Shown piece after piece: positions 1-8,442 of a DNA stretch of 64,000 nt. The notes beneath the pieces were generated by a model. It ran no database searches. It saw nothing but the letters and a program-made list of their open reading frames with translations, and was not told where the DNA came from. A program made the position numbers and the translations under genes. Source of the DNA: Denitratimonas yunnanensis (SeqCode) (GTDB lineage: Bacteria; Pseudomonadota; Gammaproteobacteria; Xanthomonadales; Xanthomonadaceae); NCBI GenBank assembly GCA_026410415.1, contig JAPMLR010000003.1, positions 248,001-312,000 of the forward strand, in the 5' to 3' direction. The first letter of the stretch is position 1. Every line of letters starts with the position of its first letter.

Positions 1-2227
1 CCTGCACACGCTGAAGGGCGGTGCACGAATGGCCGGCCTGAACCCCATCGGGGATCTTGGCCATGTGATGGAAAGCCTGTTGGAAATCGTCGCCGAAGGC
101 CGTCGCGTGCTGCCGCGTTATGGCGTGGATGTTCTGGAACTGGCCTTCGATCGCCTCAATCGCATGAACGCCCGCGTATCCGAGCGTCAGGCGATCACGA
201 TGCCGGCGCTGTTGATCCAACGCGTGGACATGCTCGCACGCGGCGAAGAGCCGGAGCTGGATTTCGCTGTACCCGAAGGGGCGCAGACCGTTGCGCCCGT
301 GGCAGAAGTGCAGCCAGTCGCCGCCGTCCCGATCCCGGCACCCGAAATCGTTCCGACTGCGCTGGACGACGAGGACGTCGCCGTACGTGCGCCACAGGAA
401 CAGATCCGCATTCGTGCCGACCTGCTCGATCGTCTGGTCAACTACGCCGGTGAGGTCGCCATCTACCGTGCCCGCCTGGAACAGCAGCTCGGCCTGTTCC
501 GCGGCAACCTGGCGGAACTGGAGCAGACCAACGAACGTTTGCGTGGCCAGTTGCGCAAACTGGAGATCGAAACCGAAGCGCAGATCGTCGCGCGCTACCA
601 GCGCGAGGCCGAAGTCGCTGGAGAGCAGTCGTTCGATCCACTCGAACTGGACCGCTTTTCCACCCTTCAGCAACTTACTCGTGCACTGTCGGAGTCCGCC
701 GCCGACCTGGTGAACCTGCAGGGGACGCTGGAAGACCACACCCGGCAATACGAAACACTGCTGCTGCAGCAGTCGCGCGTCAGTTCCGACTTGCAGGAAG
801 GTCTGATGCGCACCCGCATGGTGCCGTTCGATTCACTGGTGCCGCGCATGCGACGCATCATCCGGCAGACCGCCGGCGAGCTGGGCAAGAAAGCCCAGCT
901 CAGGGTCGAGGGCGCACAGGGCGAAATGGATCGCAGCGTGCTCGACCGCATGACTGCGCCGCTGGAGCACATGCTGCGCAACTCCCTCGCCCATGGGCTG
1001 GAGTCGCCGGAGGAGCGCATCAGCGCGGGCAAGCCGGAAGAGGGCACGATCAAGGTGGCCGTGCTGCGCGAAGGCTCGGAAGTGGTCATCAAGGTGTTCG
1101 ACGACGGTCGCGGTCTGAATCGTGATGCGATCCGTCGCAAGGCGATCGAGCGCGAGTTGCTTGCACCCGATGCCCAGGTATCCGATCGCGAGCTGTACAA
1201 CTACATTCTTGCCCCGGGCTTCTCCACCGCCTCCAGCGTCAGCAAGATCGCCGGGCGTGGCGTCGGCATGGATGTGGTGCACAGCGAAATCCGCCAGCTC
1301 GGCGGCACCCTGGTGATCGAGTCGCAACCTGGGCAGGGGTCGGTGTTCACGATCCGCCTGCCATTCACTCTTGCGGTGACACAGGCCGTATTCGTGCAAC
1401 AAGGCGACACCTCCTACGCCGTACCCATCTCCTCGGTACAGGGTGTGGCGCGTATCGATCGGCATGAATTGGAGGCACAGACCGCCAGCGGCGCCCCGAG
1501 CTTCGTCTATGCCGGGGAGGATTACCAGATCCACGATCTCGGTCGCCTCCTTGGCCAGGCTCCGGTGCGTGCCGAAGGCAGCCTCCAGATTCCCCTGTTG
1601 CTGGCTCGTTCCGGTGACTTGCGCGTGGCTATCTGTGTGGACAACGTCATCGGCAGTCGAGAGGTCGTGGTCAAGCCGGTCGGTGCGCAGGTGAGTTCGA
1701 TCCCGGGCATCTTCGGTGCCACGATCATGGGTGATGGTCGCGTCATCGTGATTCTGGACGTGGCCCCGCTGGCACGTCGCTATGCCGCCCAGCACCGCGA
1801 CGACGCATTGCAATCGTCGACGTCGGCAGAGCCGGCGCGACGCGTGCCGCTGGTCATGGTGGTGGACGACTCGATCACCATGCGCAAGGTCACTGGTCGC
1901 GTGCTGGAGCGTCATGGTTATGAGGTGCTCACCGCGAAGGACGGCGTGGATGCGGTCGAGAAGCTGGCGGATCGCGTGCCCGACGTGATGTTGCTGGACA
2001 TCGAAATGCCGCGCATGGACGGTTACGAACTGGCCACCCACATCCGCAACGATGTGCGTCTGCGTGGCATCCCGATCATCATGATCACCTCGAGAACAGG
2101 CGAGAAACACCGCCAGCGTGCGTTCGAGATCGGCGTGGATCGATACCTCGGCAAGCCATACCAGGAGGCCGACCTGATGCGCAATGTGGAAGAGATCCTG
2201 AAGGTGCAACGTGGCGATCTCGGCTGA
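1..2227 (+). CDS. pilL: Hybrid chemotaxis histidine kinase PilL/ChpA, C-terminal part (5' end outside window)
   Basis: CheA-type hybrid sensor kinase of the Chp/Pil system that in relatives controls type IV pilus twitching. The frame is open from base 2, so the gene starts upstream; 741 residues are visible. The first residues form an Hpt phosphotransfer motif (HTLKGGARM, His at bases 5-7). Then come a CheA dimerisation segment (about residues 135-270), an HATPase domain (N-box LRNSLAHGLE, GRGVGMDVV lid), a CheW-like domain (about 455-600) and a C-terminal receiver (about 615-735) with the phospho-acceptor Asp in LLDIEMPRMDG. The kinase core and both phosphorelay ends look intact. It overlaps the next gene by 17 bp, which suggests coupled translation with chpB. 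Full-length homologues usually have several more Hpt domains upstream. The internal ATG at 29 is not a real start. Confidence 0.93.
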   Translation, partial: LHTLKGGARMAGLNPIGDLGHVMESLLEIVAEGRRVLPRYGVDVLELAFDRLNRMNARVSERQAITMPALLIQRVDMLARGEEPELDFAVPEGAQTVAPVAEVQPVAAVPIPAPEIVPTALDDEDVAVRAPQEQIRIRADLLDRLVNYAGEVAIYRARLEQQLGLFRGNLAELEQTNERLRGQLRKLEIETEAQIVARYQREAEVAGEQSFDPLELDRFSTLQQLTRALSESAADLVNLQGTLEDHTRQYETLLLQQSRVSSDLQEGLMRTRMVPFDSLVPRMRRIIRQTAGELGKKAQLRVEGAQGEMDRSVLDRMTAPLEHMLRNSLAHGLESPEERISAGKPEEGTIKVAVLREGSEVVIKVFDDGRGLNRDAIRRKAIERELLAPDAQVSDRELYNYILAPGFSTASSVSKIAGRGVGMDVVHSEIRQLGGTLVIESQPGQGSVFTIRLPFTLAVTQAVFVQQGDTSYAVPISSVQGVARIDRHELEAQTASGAPSFVYAGEDYQIHDLGRLLGQAPVRAEGSLQIPLLLARSGDLRVAICVDNVIGSREVVVKPVGAQVSSIPGIFGATIMGDGRVIVILDVAPLARRYAAQHRDDALQSSTSAEPARRVPLVMVVDDSITMRKVTGRVLERHGYEVLTAKDGVDAVEKLADRVPDVMLLDIEMPRMDGYELATHIRNDVRLRGIPIIMITSRTGEKHRQRAFEIGVDRYLGKPYQEADLMRNVEEILKVQRGDLG

Positions 2228-4400
2228 TTCTTGTGTTGTCGCGCTGCTTGGCCGCGACGACGGTGCACGTCGTCAGTTGCGTCAGGCGCTGGAGGAACTC
2301 GGCGCCGCGGTAGCGTTCGAGGGCGAGCCGGCGGACACAACCGGCACCAACGTGCTCGGCGTCTCACCGAATGTGGTGATCGTCAACCTCGAAGACGGGG
2401 TGGACGATGATCTGGATCATCTCCAGGTCGTGTTCGATGATCCGGCGATCAATGTCGTGTTCAACGATGCCGATGTCAGTCGTGCGCTCGAAGGCTGGGA
2501 TCTGGCGCGCTGGGCACGCCATCTGGCGGCCAAAGTGCTCGGCACCGATCTCACCATGCCGCCACCGCCGGAAGGTGCACAGCCTCTGGTCGTACCTGAC
2601 TCCTTCGTCCCCGAGCCCGGTGCGGTACCTGCGCCCGCGCAACTGGAGCCGGACCAGACGATGGACAGTTTTCTCGATGAGGCGTTGGGTTTGGCCGGCG
2701 AGGTTCCGGTCGACGCGCTGCCTCAGGCGGTTGAAGCCGATTTCGTCGAGGAAGAGACCGTTGCGGCATTGACGACGCACGACGATCAAGTCGAGTTTGA
2801 CGCTGCCGCCGATCCCCTGGATATCGACTTTGCGTCGCTCGACGGTGCGCTCGAAGCGGTGGATACGCCTGCTCCGGTACGGCTGGCATCCACGCCTGAG
2901 CTGGTGGAAAGCGAAAGCCTGCATGCGGAAGTCGTCGAAGACCTCTCCGAGGATATTGCCCGTGCCCTGGACGGCATGGCCGAAGCAGCAGAGGCGGAAC
3001 ACGTCCCGGCGCCTGCTTCCGATGACGAAAGTCCGGTCGCAGAAGCCGGGATCGAGTTCGGCTGGGAGTTCGACGACGCGGTCGACTCACTGATCGGGCA
3101 GGACGCCACCGTGGCCCCGACGGGTGATGAAGACGAGATGCTGAGGCCCGATGAGGCAGTGACATTCGAGCCGAGGTCTGGTGCGGATGACGGATTGCTC
3201 CCTCGGGATGCCGCAGTGGAAGAGGGTTTTTCCTGGGACGCGTCGCTGGATGCAAGCGGCACGAACGAAGCCGGGGCAGACCTCGGAGAGGAGTCGGACA
3301 CGAACGCGTGGCCGTTCCAGGGCAGTGGCGATGTCCAACTGGATGATGCGGCGCTGCTGGATGATGACGTTGCAGCACTTGCCGCGCAGCTGGATGCCCT
3401 CGAGGCGTCCGGGCCGGTGGCGGAAGTTGAAGCCGGCCTGGATTTCTCGAGGTGGGAGGATGCGGCTGCGATTGAGCCGGACTTGCCGCAGGTAGCCGAT
3501 TCCACTGCCGGTGCCGCGCCCGCCCAGGTGGAAACGGCCACCCCATCAGCGTTGGGCGGGCTGTCCTTGGCGCCGATGGGCGATGAGACGGTTGATGTTG
3601 CGCCTGTGCCTGCGGCCAGACCCAGCTTCGATTTCAGCAACCTGAAGGGTCTCAGCCTGGAGCCATTGGAAGAAAAACGGGCAAATCAATCACCTTCCGA
3701 GAGTGTGGATTTCGGCGCGTTCGCCACCACCCCGGCAACGGCGGGTGAGCCTGACATCGATCCACTGCTGGTCGCGATGGGCTTGGTCGAGGGATCCGTC
3801 GACGAGGAATCCGGTCAGTCAGCAATCGCGGGCACGATCGATCACGTCATCGTGCTGGGGGCGTCCATCGGCGGTCCGGATGCGTTGCGCATCTTTTTGA
3901 GTGAGCTGCCTGCAGGGGTGCCCGCGGTATTTCTCCTCGTGCAGCATCTGGAGTCCGGCTATTTCGAGCGTCTTGCACAGCAGCTGCAGAAGTCCTCGCC
4001 GCTGCCGATCAAAGTGGCCGCGGCAGATGCGACAGCCGTGCCTGGCGAAGTGCTGGTGATCCCGGCCAGTGAGCATGTGTCGCTGGGAACCGATGGTCGC
4101 CTCACGTTCACACCGCACGTTTCCGTCCCGCACTACACCCCCTCCATCGACGACGTGCTGCGGGATGTTGCCGATCAGTTCGGTGCCAAGGCCACCGCCA
4201 TCATCTTCAGTGGCATGGCGGGTGATGCGGTCGAGGGGGCGGTATACCTCACTGCCAAGGGTGGTGAGGTCTGGGCGCAGGACCCTGCCTCCTGTGTGGT
4301 CAGTTCCATGGTGGATGGTGCCCGCGCCCGTGGCGTCGTGGAGTTCAGCGGCTCGCCGCGCGAGCTTGCGCAGCGTTGCGTCGCCCGGTTCATGCGTTGA
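2211..4400 (+). CDS. chpB: ChpB-type chemotaxis methylesterase with long acidic linker
   Basis: CheB-family protein-glutamate methylesterase that would demethylate the pilus chemoreceptor. The 729 residues have three parts: an N-terminal alpha/beta region (1-110) resembling a degenerate receiver without a clear phospho-Asp motif; a very acidic low-complexity linker (about 110-540); and a C-terminal CheB domain (about 545-729). The catalytic triad is visible: Ser in GASIGGPDA (near 551), His in VQHLESGYF (near 577) and Asp in FSGMAGDAVEG (near 670). The GTG start overlaps the end of pilL. Typical CheB/ChpB proteins are about 340-350 residues, so the linker roughly doubles the length. An alternative start inside the linker cannot be excluded, but the GTG coupling to pilL fits well. 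Confidence 0.88.
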   Translation: MAISADSCVVALLGRDDGARRQLRQALEELGAAVAFEGEPADTTGTNVLGVSPNVVIVNLEDGVDDDLDHLQVVFDDPAINVVFNDADVSRALEGWDLARWARHLAAKVLGTDLTMPPPPEGAQPLVVPDSFVPEPGAVPAPAQLEPDQTMDSFLDEALGLAGEVPVDALPQAVEADFVEEETVAALTTHDDQVEFDAAADPLDIDFASLDGALEAVDTPAPVRLASTPELVESESLHAEVVEDLSEDIARALDGMAEAAEAEHVPAPASDDESPVAEAGIEFGWEFDDAVDSLIGQDATVAPTGDEDEMLRPDEAVTFEPRSGADDGLLPRDAAVEEGFSWDASLDASGTNEAGADLGEESDTNAWPFQGSGDVQLDDAALLDDDVAALAAQLDALEASGPVAEVEAGLDFSRWEDAAAIEPDLPQVADSTAGAAPAQVETATPSALGGLSLAPMGDETVDVAPVPAARPSFDFSNLKGLSLEPLEEKRANQSPSESVDFGAFATTPATAGEPDIDPLLVAMGLVEGSVDEESGQSAIAGTIDHVIVLGASIGGPDALRIFLSELPAGVPAVFLLVQHLESGYFERLAQQLQKSSPLPIKVAAADATAVPGEVLVIPASEHVSLGTDGRLTFTPHVSVPHYTPSIDDVLRDVADQFGAKATAIIFSGMAGDAVEGAVYLTAKGGEVWAQDPASCVVSSMVDGARARGVVEFSGSPRELAQRCVARFMR

Positions 4401-4410
4401 CGGAGTATCG

Positions 4411-4884
4411 ATGAACAGTTCGCTTTCCCAGGACATTCGTGGCGTCATGATCAGTGTGACGGGCGCACGTGTGCTCCTGCCCAACGCCACCGTGGCCGAA
4501 GTGATCACCTACTCTCCGCCGGAACACATCGAGGGCGCTCCGGACTGGATGCTGGGCCGCATCCGTTGGCGTGGCTGGCGGCTGCCGGTGATTTCCTACG
4601 CCCGCATGATCGGCACGGCACGGGATGAAGGCGAGTTTGGTGCCAAGGTCGTGGTGCTCAAGGCGCTTGGCGGCAACCCGCGCTACTCCTTCTTCGCGTT
4701 GCTGACGCAGGGGTTCCCGCGGCTGGTGACCGTGTCGCGTGATGCCTTGACTCAGGAGGCAAGCGAGCAATCCATCGACGGTGTGCTGATGAACGTGCGT
4801 CTGCGCGATGAGGAGGCGGTGATTCCCGACCTTGCCACCATCGAGGCGCGGATCACCGAGGTGGATTCGCTGCGCGTGGCCTGA
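4411..4884 (+). CDS. chpC: CheW-like adaptor protein ChpC
   Basis: CheW-domain coupling protein, 157 residues, third gene of the chemosensory run and probably an adaptor between receptor and PilL. The ATG at 4411 is preceded by CGGAG (4401-4405) and lies 10 bp after the chpB stop. The frame stays open far upstream, but that stretch lies inside chpB in another frame. The fold is recognisable from the beta-rich pattern (LLPNATVAEVITY, then GRIRWRGWRLPVISY) typical of CheW-like domains, which carry no catalytic residues. Its 3' end overlaps the convergent rsmE by 32 bp. Confidence 0.82.
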   Translation: MNSSLSQDIRGVMISVTGARVLLPNATVAEVITYSPPEHIEGAPDWMLGRIRWRGWRLPVISYARMIGTARDEGEFGAKVVVLKALGGNPRYSFFALLTQGFPRLVTVSRDALTQEASEQSIDGVLMNVRLRDEEAVIPDLATIEARITEVDSLRVA

Positions 4885-5707
4885 TGGTCTGCGCAACTTC
4901 AGAAGGAGCTACCTGCGCGCTCTTCCCCTGAAAGTCCCCGTACATCGCCTGCATCGCCGCCAGCAGGGCCAGTCCCGCGGTTTCGGTGCGAAGTACGCGC
5001 GGGCCGAGGCGAAGGCCCGTTGCGTCGGCGGCTCGCAGGTGTGCGAGATCGTGATCGCCCAGACCACCTTCCGGGCCGATCACGAAGCAGGCCCTTGTTC
5101 GTGCGTCCACGGGCAACTCGCACAACGAAAGTTCGGCCTCGGGGTCCAGATAGAACAATGGAAATCGGAGATCGATGATTGTCGAGTCCGAGGCAGAGGT
5201 GGCTTCGGCAGCGGAGGTGCGGCGGGCAAGCCAGTCCGTCAGGGTGGCCACTGCGGCCAGTTCCGGCAGTTGCGCCCGGCCGCTCTGTTCGCAGGCCGAG
5301 GCGATCACGCCCTGCCAGTGTGTGCGGCGTTTCTCCCCGCGCTCGGCATCCAGCCGCACCTCGGTACGCTCGGTGACCAGCGGCACGAAGCCGGCAGCAC
5401 CCAGTTCGGTCGCCTTCTGCAGCACGAAATCCATCTTTTCACCGCGCGCCACGGCCTGCGCCAGCACCAGACGCAGCGGTGACTCGCTCGCCACTTGGCG
5501 CATAGAGATGACCTCGGCACCGGCACCCCGCTTTCCAAGCGAAGCCAGTTCCGCTTCGTAGTCGTACCCATCGCCGTTGAACAGCACCAACCGCGCGCCG
5601 AGCCCCAGTCGCAGCACGCGGGTCAGGTGCACGCTGATGCTCTCGGGCAGTGAGACCAAGGCGCCGATCTGCAATGGCGTGTCGATGTAACAGCGCGTCA
5701 GGCGCAT
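4853..5707 (-). CDS. rsmE: 16S rRNA (uracil-1498-N3)-methyltransferase RsmE
   Basis: SPOUT-class methyltransferase that modifies U1498 of 16S rRNA using S-adenosylmethionine; cytoplasmic. 284 residues against about 243 for the usual enzyme. Family marks include the N-terminal PUA-like segment (HLTRVLRLGLGARLVLFNG), QKATELGAAGFVP, IGPEGGLGDHDL and the knot motif LGPRVLRTETAGL. The extra length is an Ala/Ser/Asp-rich insertion near residue 170 and about 25 residues after the knot, and that tail is encoded antisense to the end of chpC. The ATG at 5707 overlaps the end of bioA, so the two minus-strand genes are probably cotranscribed. Confidence 0.93.
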   Translation of the reverse strand: MRLTRCYIDTPLQIGALVSLPESISVHLTRVLRLGLGARLVLFNGDGYDYEAELASLGKRGAGAEVISMRQVASESPLRLVLAQAVARGEKMDFVLQKATELGAAGFVPLVTERTEVRLDAERGEKRRTHWQGVIASACEQSGRAQLPELAAVATLTDWLARRTSAAEATSASDSTIIDLRFPLFYLDPEAELSLCELPVDARTRACFVIGPEGGLGDHDLAHLRAADATGLRLGPRVLRTETAGLALLAAMQAMYGDFQGKSAQVAPSEVAQTIRPRAANPPR

Positions 5708-7053
5708 GGCAGAACCTCCTGGATCGCCGCCTGCGTGGCCGTGGCCAGATGGGCGATGTCGTCATCGTTGATACAATAGGGCGGCATCCAGTACAGCACA
5801 TCGCCGAGCGGGCGCAGTACCAGACCGTGGCGCAATGCAGCGCGGTAGATCTGCAGGCCGATACGTTCGCTTGTGGGGAAGGGAGTGAGTGCGGCCGGGT
5901 CGGCCATCAGTTCGAAGGCGAAGATCATGCCGCTCTGGCGGTAATCCGCGATGTTCGGGTGTTGCGCGATACGGCGGCCGTGCGATGCGAGCTTGTCGGC
6001 GGTGACCGCGTTGCGCGCCAGCACATCATCGCTGTCGAAAATGCCGAGCGTGGCCAATGCCGCTGCGCAGGCCAGCGGATTGCCGCTGTAACTGTGCGAA
6101 TGCAGGAAAGCGCGCTCGCGTGAATCGTCGAGAAAGGTTTCGTAGATCGTCGGCGAGGCCAGCACCGCGGCCAACGGCATGAAACCGCCGGTGATGCCCT
6201 TGGAAAGACACATCAGGTCCGGTGCAATGCCGGCCTGCTCGCAGGCGAACATCGTGCCGGTGCGGCCGAAACCGACTGCGATTTCATCGGCGATCAGGTG
6301 CACGCCGTGCGCATCGCACAGTTCCCGCGCGCGTCGCAGCCATGCCGGATGATGCATGCGCATGCCGCCGGCACACTGCACCAGCGGTTCGACGATCAGT
6401 GCACAGACCGTCTCGCCATGTTGTTCCAGCATGGTGGCCAGTTCGTCCGCGCAGCGCAGTGCACAGGCTTCCGCATCCTCGCCCGGCAACGCGTTGAAGG
6501 CATCGGGCGAGGGCGTGAACAGTGGCTCCAGCAGCAGCGGTGCGTAAGTGCGCCGGTACAGCGGAATGTCCCCGACCGAAAGCGCGCCCAGCGTCTCGCC
6601 ATGGTAGCTGTTGCTCAGCGTGACGAAGCGCGTGCGACGTGTGTCGCCGCGGTTCCGGTGTGCGTGGAAACTCATCTTCAACGCCACCTCCACCGCCGCC
6701 GAGCCGTTGTCGGCGTAGAACACGCGGGCCAGTCCGGGCGGAGCCAGATCCAGCAGGCGTTCGGCCAGACGTACCGCCGGTTCGTGGGTGAATCCGGCAA
6801 GCAGCACGTGTTCCAGGGTCATGGCCTGCTGCGCGATCGCGGTCGCGATGCGCGGTTCGGCATGACCGAACAGATTGGTCCACCAGCTCGACACCGCATC
6901 GAGGTGTCGCGTGCCGTCCTGACCGATCAGCCACGCACCTTCGCCGCGCGCGACTGGCAGCAACGGCATGATGCCCGGGTGCTCGCGCATCTGGGTGCAG
7001 GGATGCCAGAGCACCGCCAGATCGCGGCGACACAGGTCGGGGAGCGCGGTCAT
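5698..7053 (-). CDS. bioA: Adenosylmethionine-8-amino-7-oxononanoate aminotransferase BioA
   Basis: PLP-dependent class III aminotransferase that makes 7,8-diaminopelargonate in biotin synthesis. 451 residues from the ATG at 7053; the frame runs on upstream, but that would cross the divergent gspG start. Subgroup marks are HPCTQM near the N-terminus, DAVSSWWTNLFGH, the PLP lysine in CLSKGITGGFMPL and SHSYSGNPLACAAA. No other bio genes are nearby, so this step is genetically separate from bioF/C/D here. It overlaps rsmE by 10 bp. Only 43 bp separate it from divergent gspG, so the two promoters must be very close or overlapping. Confidence 0.95.
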   Translation of the reverse strand: MTALPDLCRRDLAVLWHPCTQMREHPGIMPLLPVARGEGAWLIGQDGTRHLDAVSSWWTNLFGHAEPRIATAIAQQAMTLEHVLLAGFTHEPAVRLAERLLDLAPPGLARVFYADNGSAAVEVALKMSFHAHRNRGDTRRTRFVTLSNSYHGETLGALSVGDIPLYRRTYAPLLLEPLFTPSPDAFNALPGEDAEACALRCADELATMLEQHGETVCALIVEPLVQCAGGMRMHHPAWLRRARELCDAHGVHLIADEIAVGFGRTGTMFACEQAGIAPDLMCLSKGITGGFMPLAAVLASPTIYETFLDDSRERAFLHSHSYSGNPLACAAALATLGIFDSDDVLARNAVTADKLASHGRRIAQHPNIADYRQSGMIFAFELMADPAALTPFPTSERIGLQIYRAALRHGLVLRPLGDVLYWMPPYCINDDDIAHLATATQAAIQEVLPCA

Positions 7054-7058
7054 TGGGC

Positions 7059-7064
7059 TAGAAT
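7059..7064 (+). promoter_or_regulatory. Putative -10 box (TAGAAT) for gspG
   Basis: GGCTAGAATC lies in the 43-bp gap between divergent bioA and gspG, 33 bp before the gspG ATG. The same short string recurs before gspL, nfuA and the M13 peptidase gene. No clear -35 box is visible, so this is a pattern-based inference. Confidence 0.4.
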
Positions 7065-7096
7065 CCGGGCATCGTTCGCAGGTGAAAGAGCCATAC

Positions 7097-7552
7097 ATGA
7101 TCCCGAGCCGTTTTCCCCCTGTAAACCCGTGCCGGGGCGCACGTGGCTTCACCCTGATCGAGGTGCTTGTCGTGGTGGTGATTCTCGGCATCCTGGCCGC
7201 CGTCGTGGTGCCTCGTTTCCTCGACAAACCAGGCGAGGCGCGCCAGATGAAGGCCAAGTCCGACATCCAGGCCATTTCCACGTCGCTCAACATGTACCGG
7301 CTCGACAATTTCGCCTACCCCAGCACCAATCAGGGGCTGGACGCTCTGGTCAGTCAGCCCGGCGGTTTGCCCGAGGCGCGCAACTGGAAGGCGGGAGGCT
7401 ACATCGACCGCGTGCCGAAGGATCCGTGGGGACGGGATTACGTCTACCTCAGTCCGGGGCAGCGCGGCGACTTCGACTTGTACACGCTCGGTGCGGACGG
7501 ACAGCCCGGTGGCGAGGGCGAGAATGCCGACGTCGCCAGCTGGGACAATTGA
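7097..7552 (+). CDS. gspG: Type II secretion major pseudopilin GspG
   Basis: Main structural subunit of the periplasmic pseudopilus that drives type II secretion. 151 residues. Prepilin leader with the cleavage site in CRGARG/FTLIEVL (Gly17/Phe18) and the conserved Glu at +5, followed by a hydrophobic helix. The C-terminal globular part carries the GspG signature (LDNFAYPSTNQGLDAL, then VPKDPWGRDYVYLSPG). ATG at 7097 with an AAAGAG-like ribosome site at 7085-7090. First gene of the gspGHIJKLMN run; gspC, D, E and F are not in the window. Confidence 0.96.
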   Translation: MIPSRFPPVNPCRGARGFTLIEVLVVVVILGILAAVVVPRFLDKPGEARQMKAKSDIQAISTSLNMYRLDNFAYPSTNQGLDALVSQPGGLPEARNWKAGGYIDRVPKDPWGRDYVYLSPGQRGDFDLYTLGADGQPGGEGENADVASWDN

Positions 7553-8072
7553 GCCGCATCCGCGCTCCCGGCGCGAGCGCGGCTTCTCGCTGGTCGAGAT
7601 CCTCGTCGTCGTCGCCATCATCGGCGTGACGACCGGTCTCGTGGCACTGTCGATCCGTGGCAGTGGCGAGCGCGAGGTCGAGAATGCGGCCTTGCGGGCC
7701 CAGGCGCTGGTCCGCCTGGCCTGCGAGCGGGCCATGATCGGTGGGCGCGACATCGGCTTCGCGGTGGTCAGCGACGGCCTGCGCTTCGGCTATTTCGACA
7801 TCGATGGCTGGCGGCCACTGGGCGATACCGGGAGCGATGAACTACGGGCTCGCAAGCTCGGCCGTGATCTGGTTCTGACCGCGGAACGCGACGGGGTAGT
7901 CCTGCCGATTCCGGATGAGCCGGGGCGTGAGCCGTCGTTCGCCTGTCTTTCCTCCGGAGAGCTGACGCCGTTCGTCATGCGAGTGGATCGTTCCGATGCC
8001 TCGCACCTCTGGGAACTGGAAGGCCACTTCGATGGCGACATCACACTGCGACAGGTGCAGCGTGATTTCTGA
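7524..8072 (+). CDS. gspH: Type II secretion minor pseudopilin GspH
   Basis: Minor pseudopilin of the type II secretion system, 182 residues. The ATG at 7524 follows GAGGG (7514-7518) and overlaps gspG by 29 bp; it gives a 20-residue leader ending RRERG before FSLVEILVVVAIIGV, with Glu at +5. An upstream ATG at 7491 in the same frame would make an unusually long leader. The rest is a variable GspH-type globular domain, and identity rests mainly on position between gspG and gspI plus the pseudopilin N-terminus. The gspI GTG lies within its 3' end. Confidence 0.88.
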   Translation: MPTSPAGTIEPHPRSRRERGFSLVEILVVVAIIGVTTGLVALSIRGSGEREVENAALRAQALVRLACERAMIGGRDIGFAVVSDGLRFGYFDIDGWRPLGDTGSDELRARKLGRDLVLTAERDGVVLPIPDEPGREPSFACLSSGELTPFVMRVDRSDASHLWELEGHFDGDITLRQVQRDF

Positions 8073-8442
8073 ACGTGCCCGCGGCTTCACCTTGCTTGAA
8101 GTCCTGGTCGCCCTGCTGCTGCTTTCGCTTGCGCTGGTCGCGTTGGTGCGCCTCGCCGGTCTGGATGCTCGCGCGAACTCTCAACTGCACGAGGGCACCA
8201 TAGCGCAATGGGTGGGCGCAAATGTGCTGGCGGAAGCGCGTCTGCGTGACGGTTTCCCCGCCGTGGGCAGCAGCAATGGCGAAACCCGGATGGGAGGGCG
8301 CCGTTGGCGCTGGACGTTGGTGGTGAATGTCACCGACGAGCCGTCGATTCGCCGCATGGAGGTGGATGTGGTGGCTGCCGACGCCGGGCGCGATGAGGAT
8401 GGCGTTGCGGCGCGCTTGAGCGGTTTTGCGAGCCGGCCATGA
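8062..8442 (+). CDS. gspI: Type II secretion minor pseudopilin GspI
   Basis: Minor pseudopilin, 126 residues, expected in the GspH-I-J-K tip complex of the pseudopilus. The GTG at 8062 overlaps the gspH stop and gives MISERARG/FTLLEVLVALLLL, a standard short prepilin leader with Glu at +5. The earlier ATG at 7996 in this frame would put an unrelated stretch ahead of the leader. The body matches GspI in length and in the pattern around GTIAQWVGANVLAEARL. The gspJ ATG overlaps its stop. Confidence 0.92.
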   Translation: MISERARGFTLLEVLVALLLLSLALVALVRLAGLDARANSQLHEGTIAQWVGANVLAEARLRDGFPAVGSSNGETRMGGRRWRWTLVVNVTDEPSIRRMEVDVVAADAGRDEDGVAARLSGFASRP

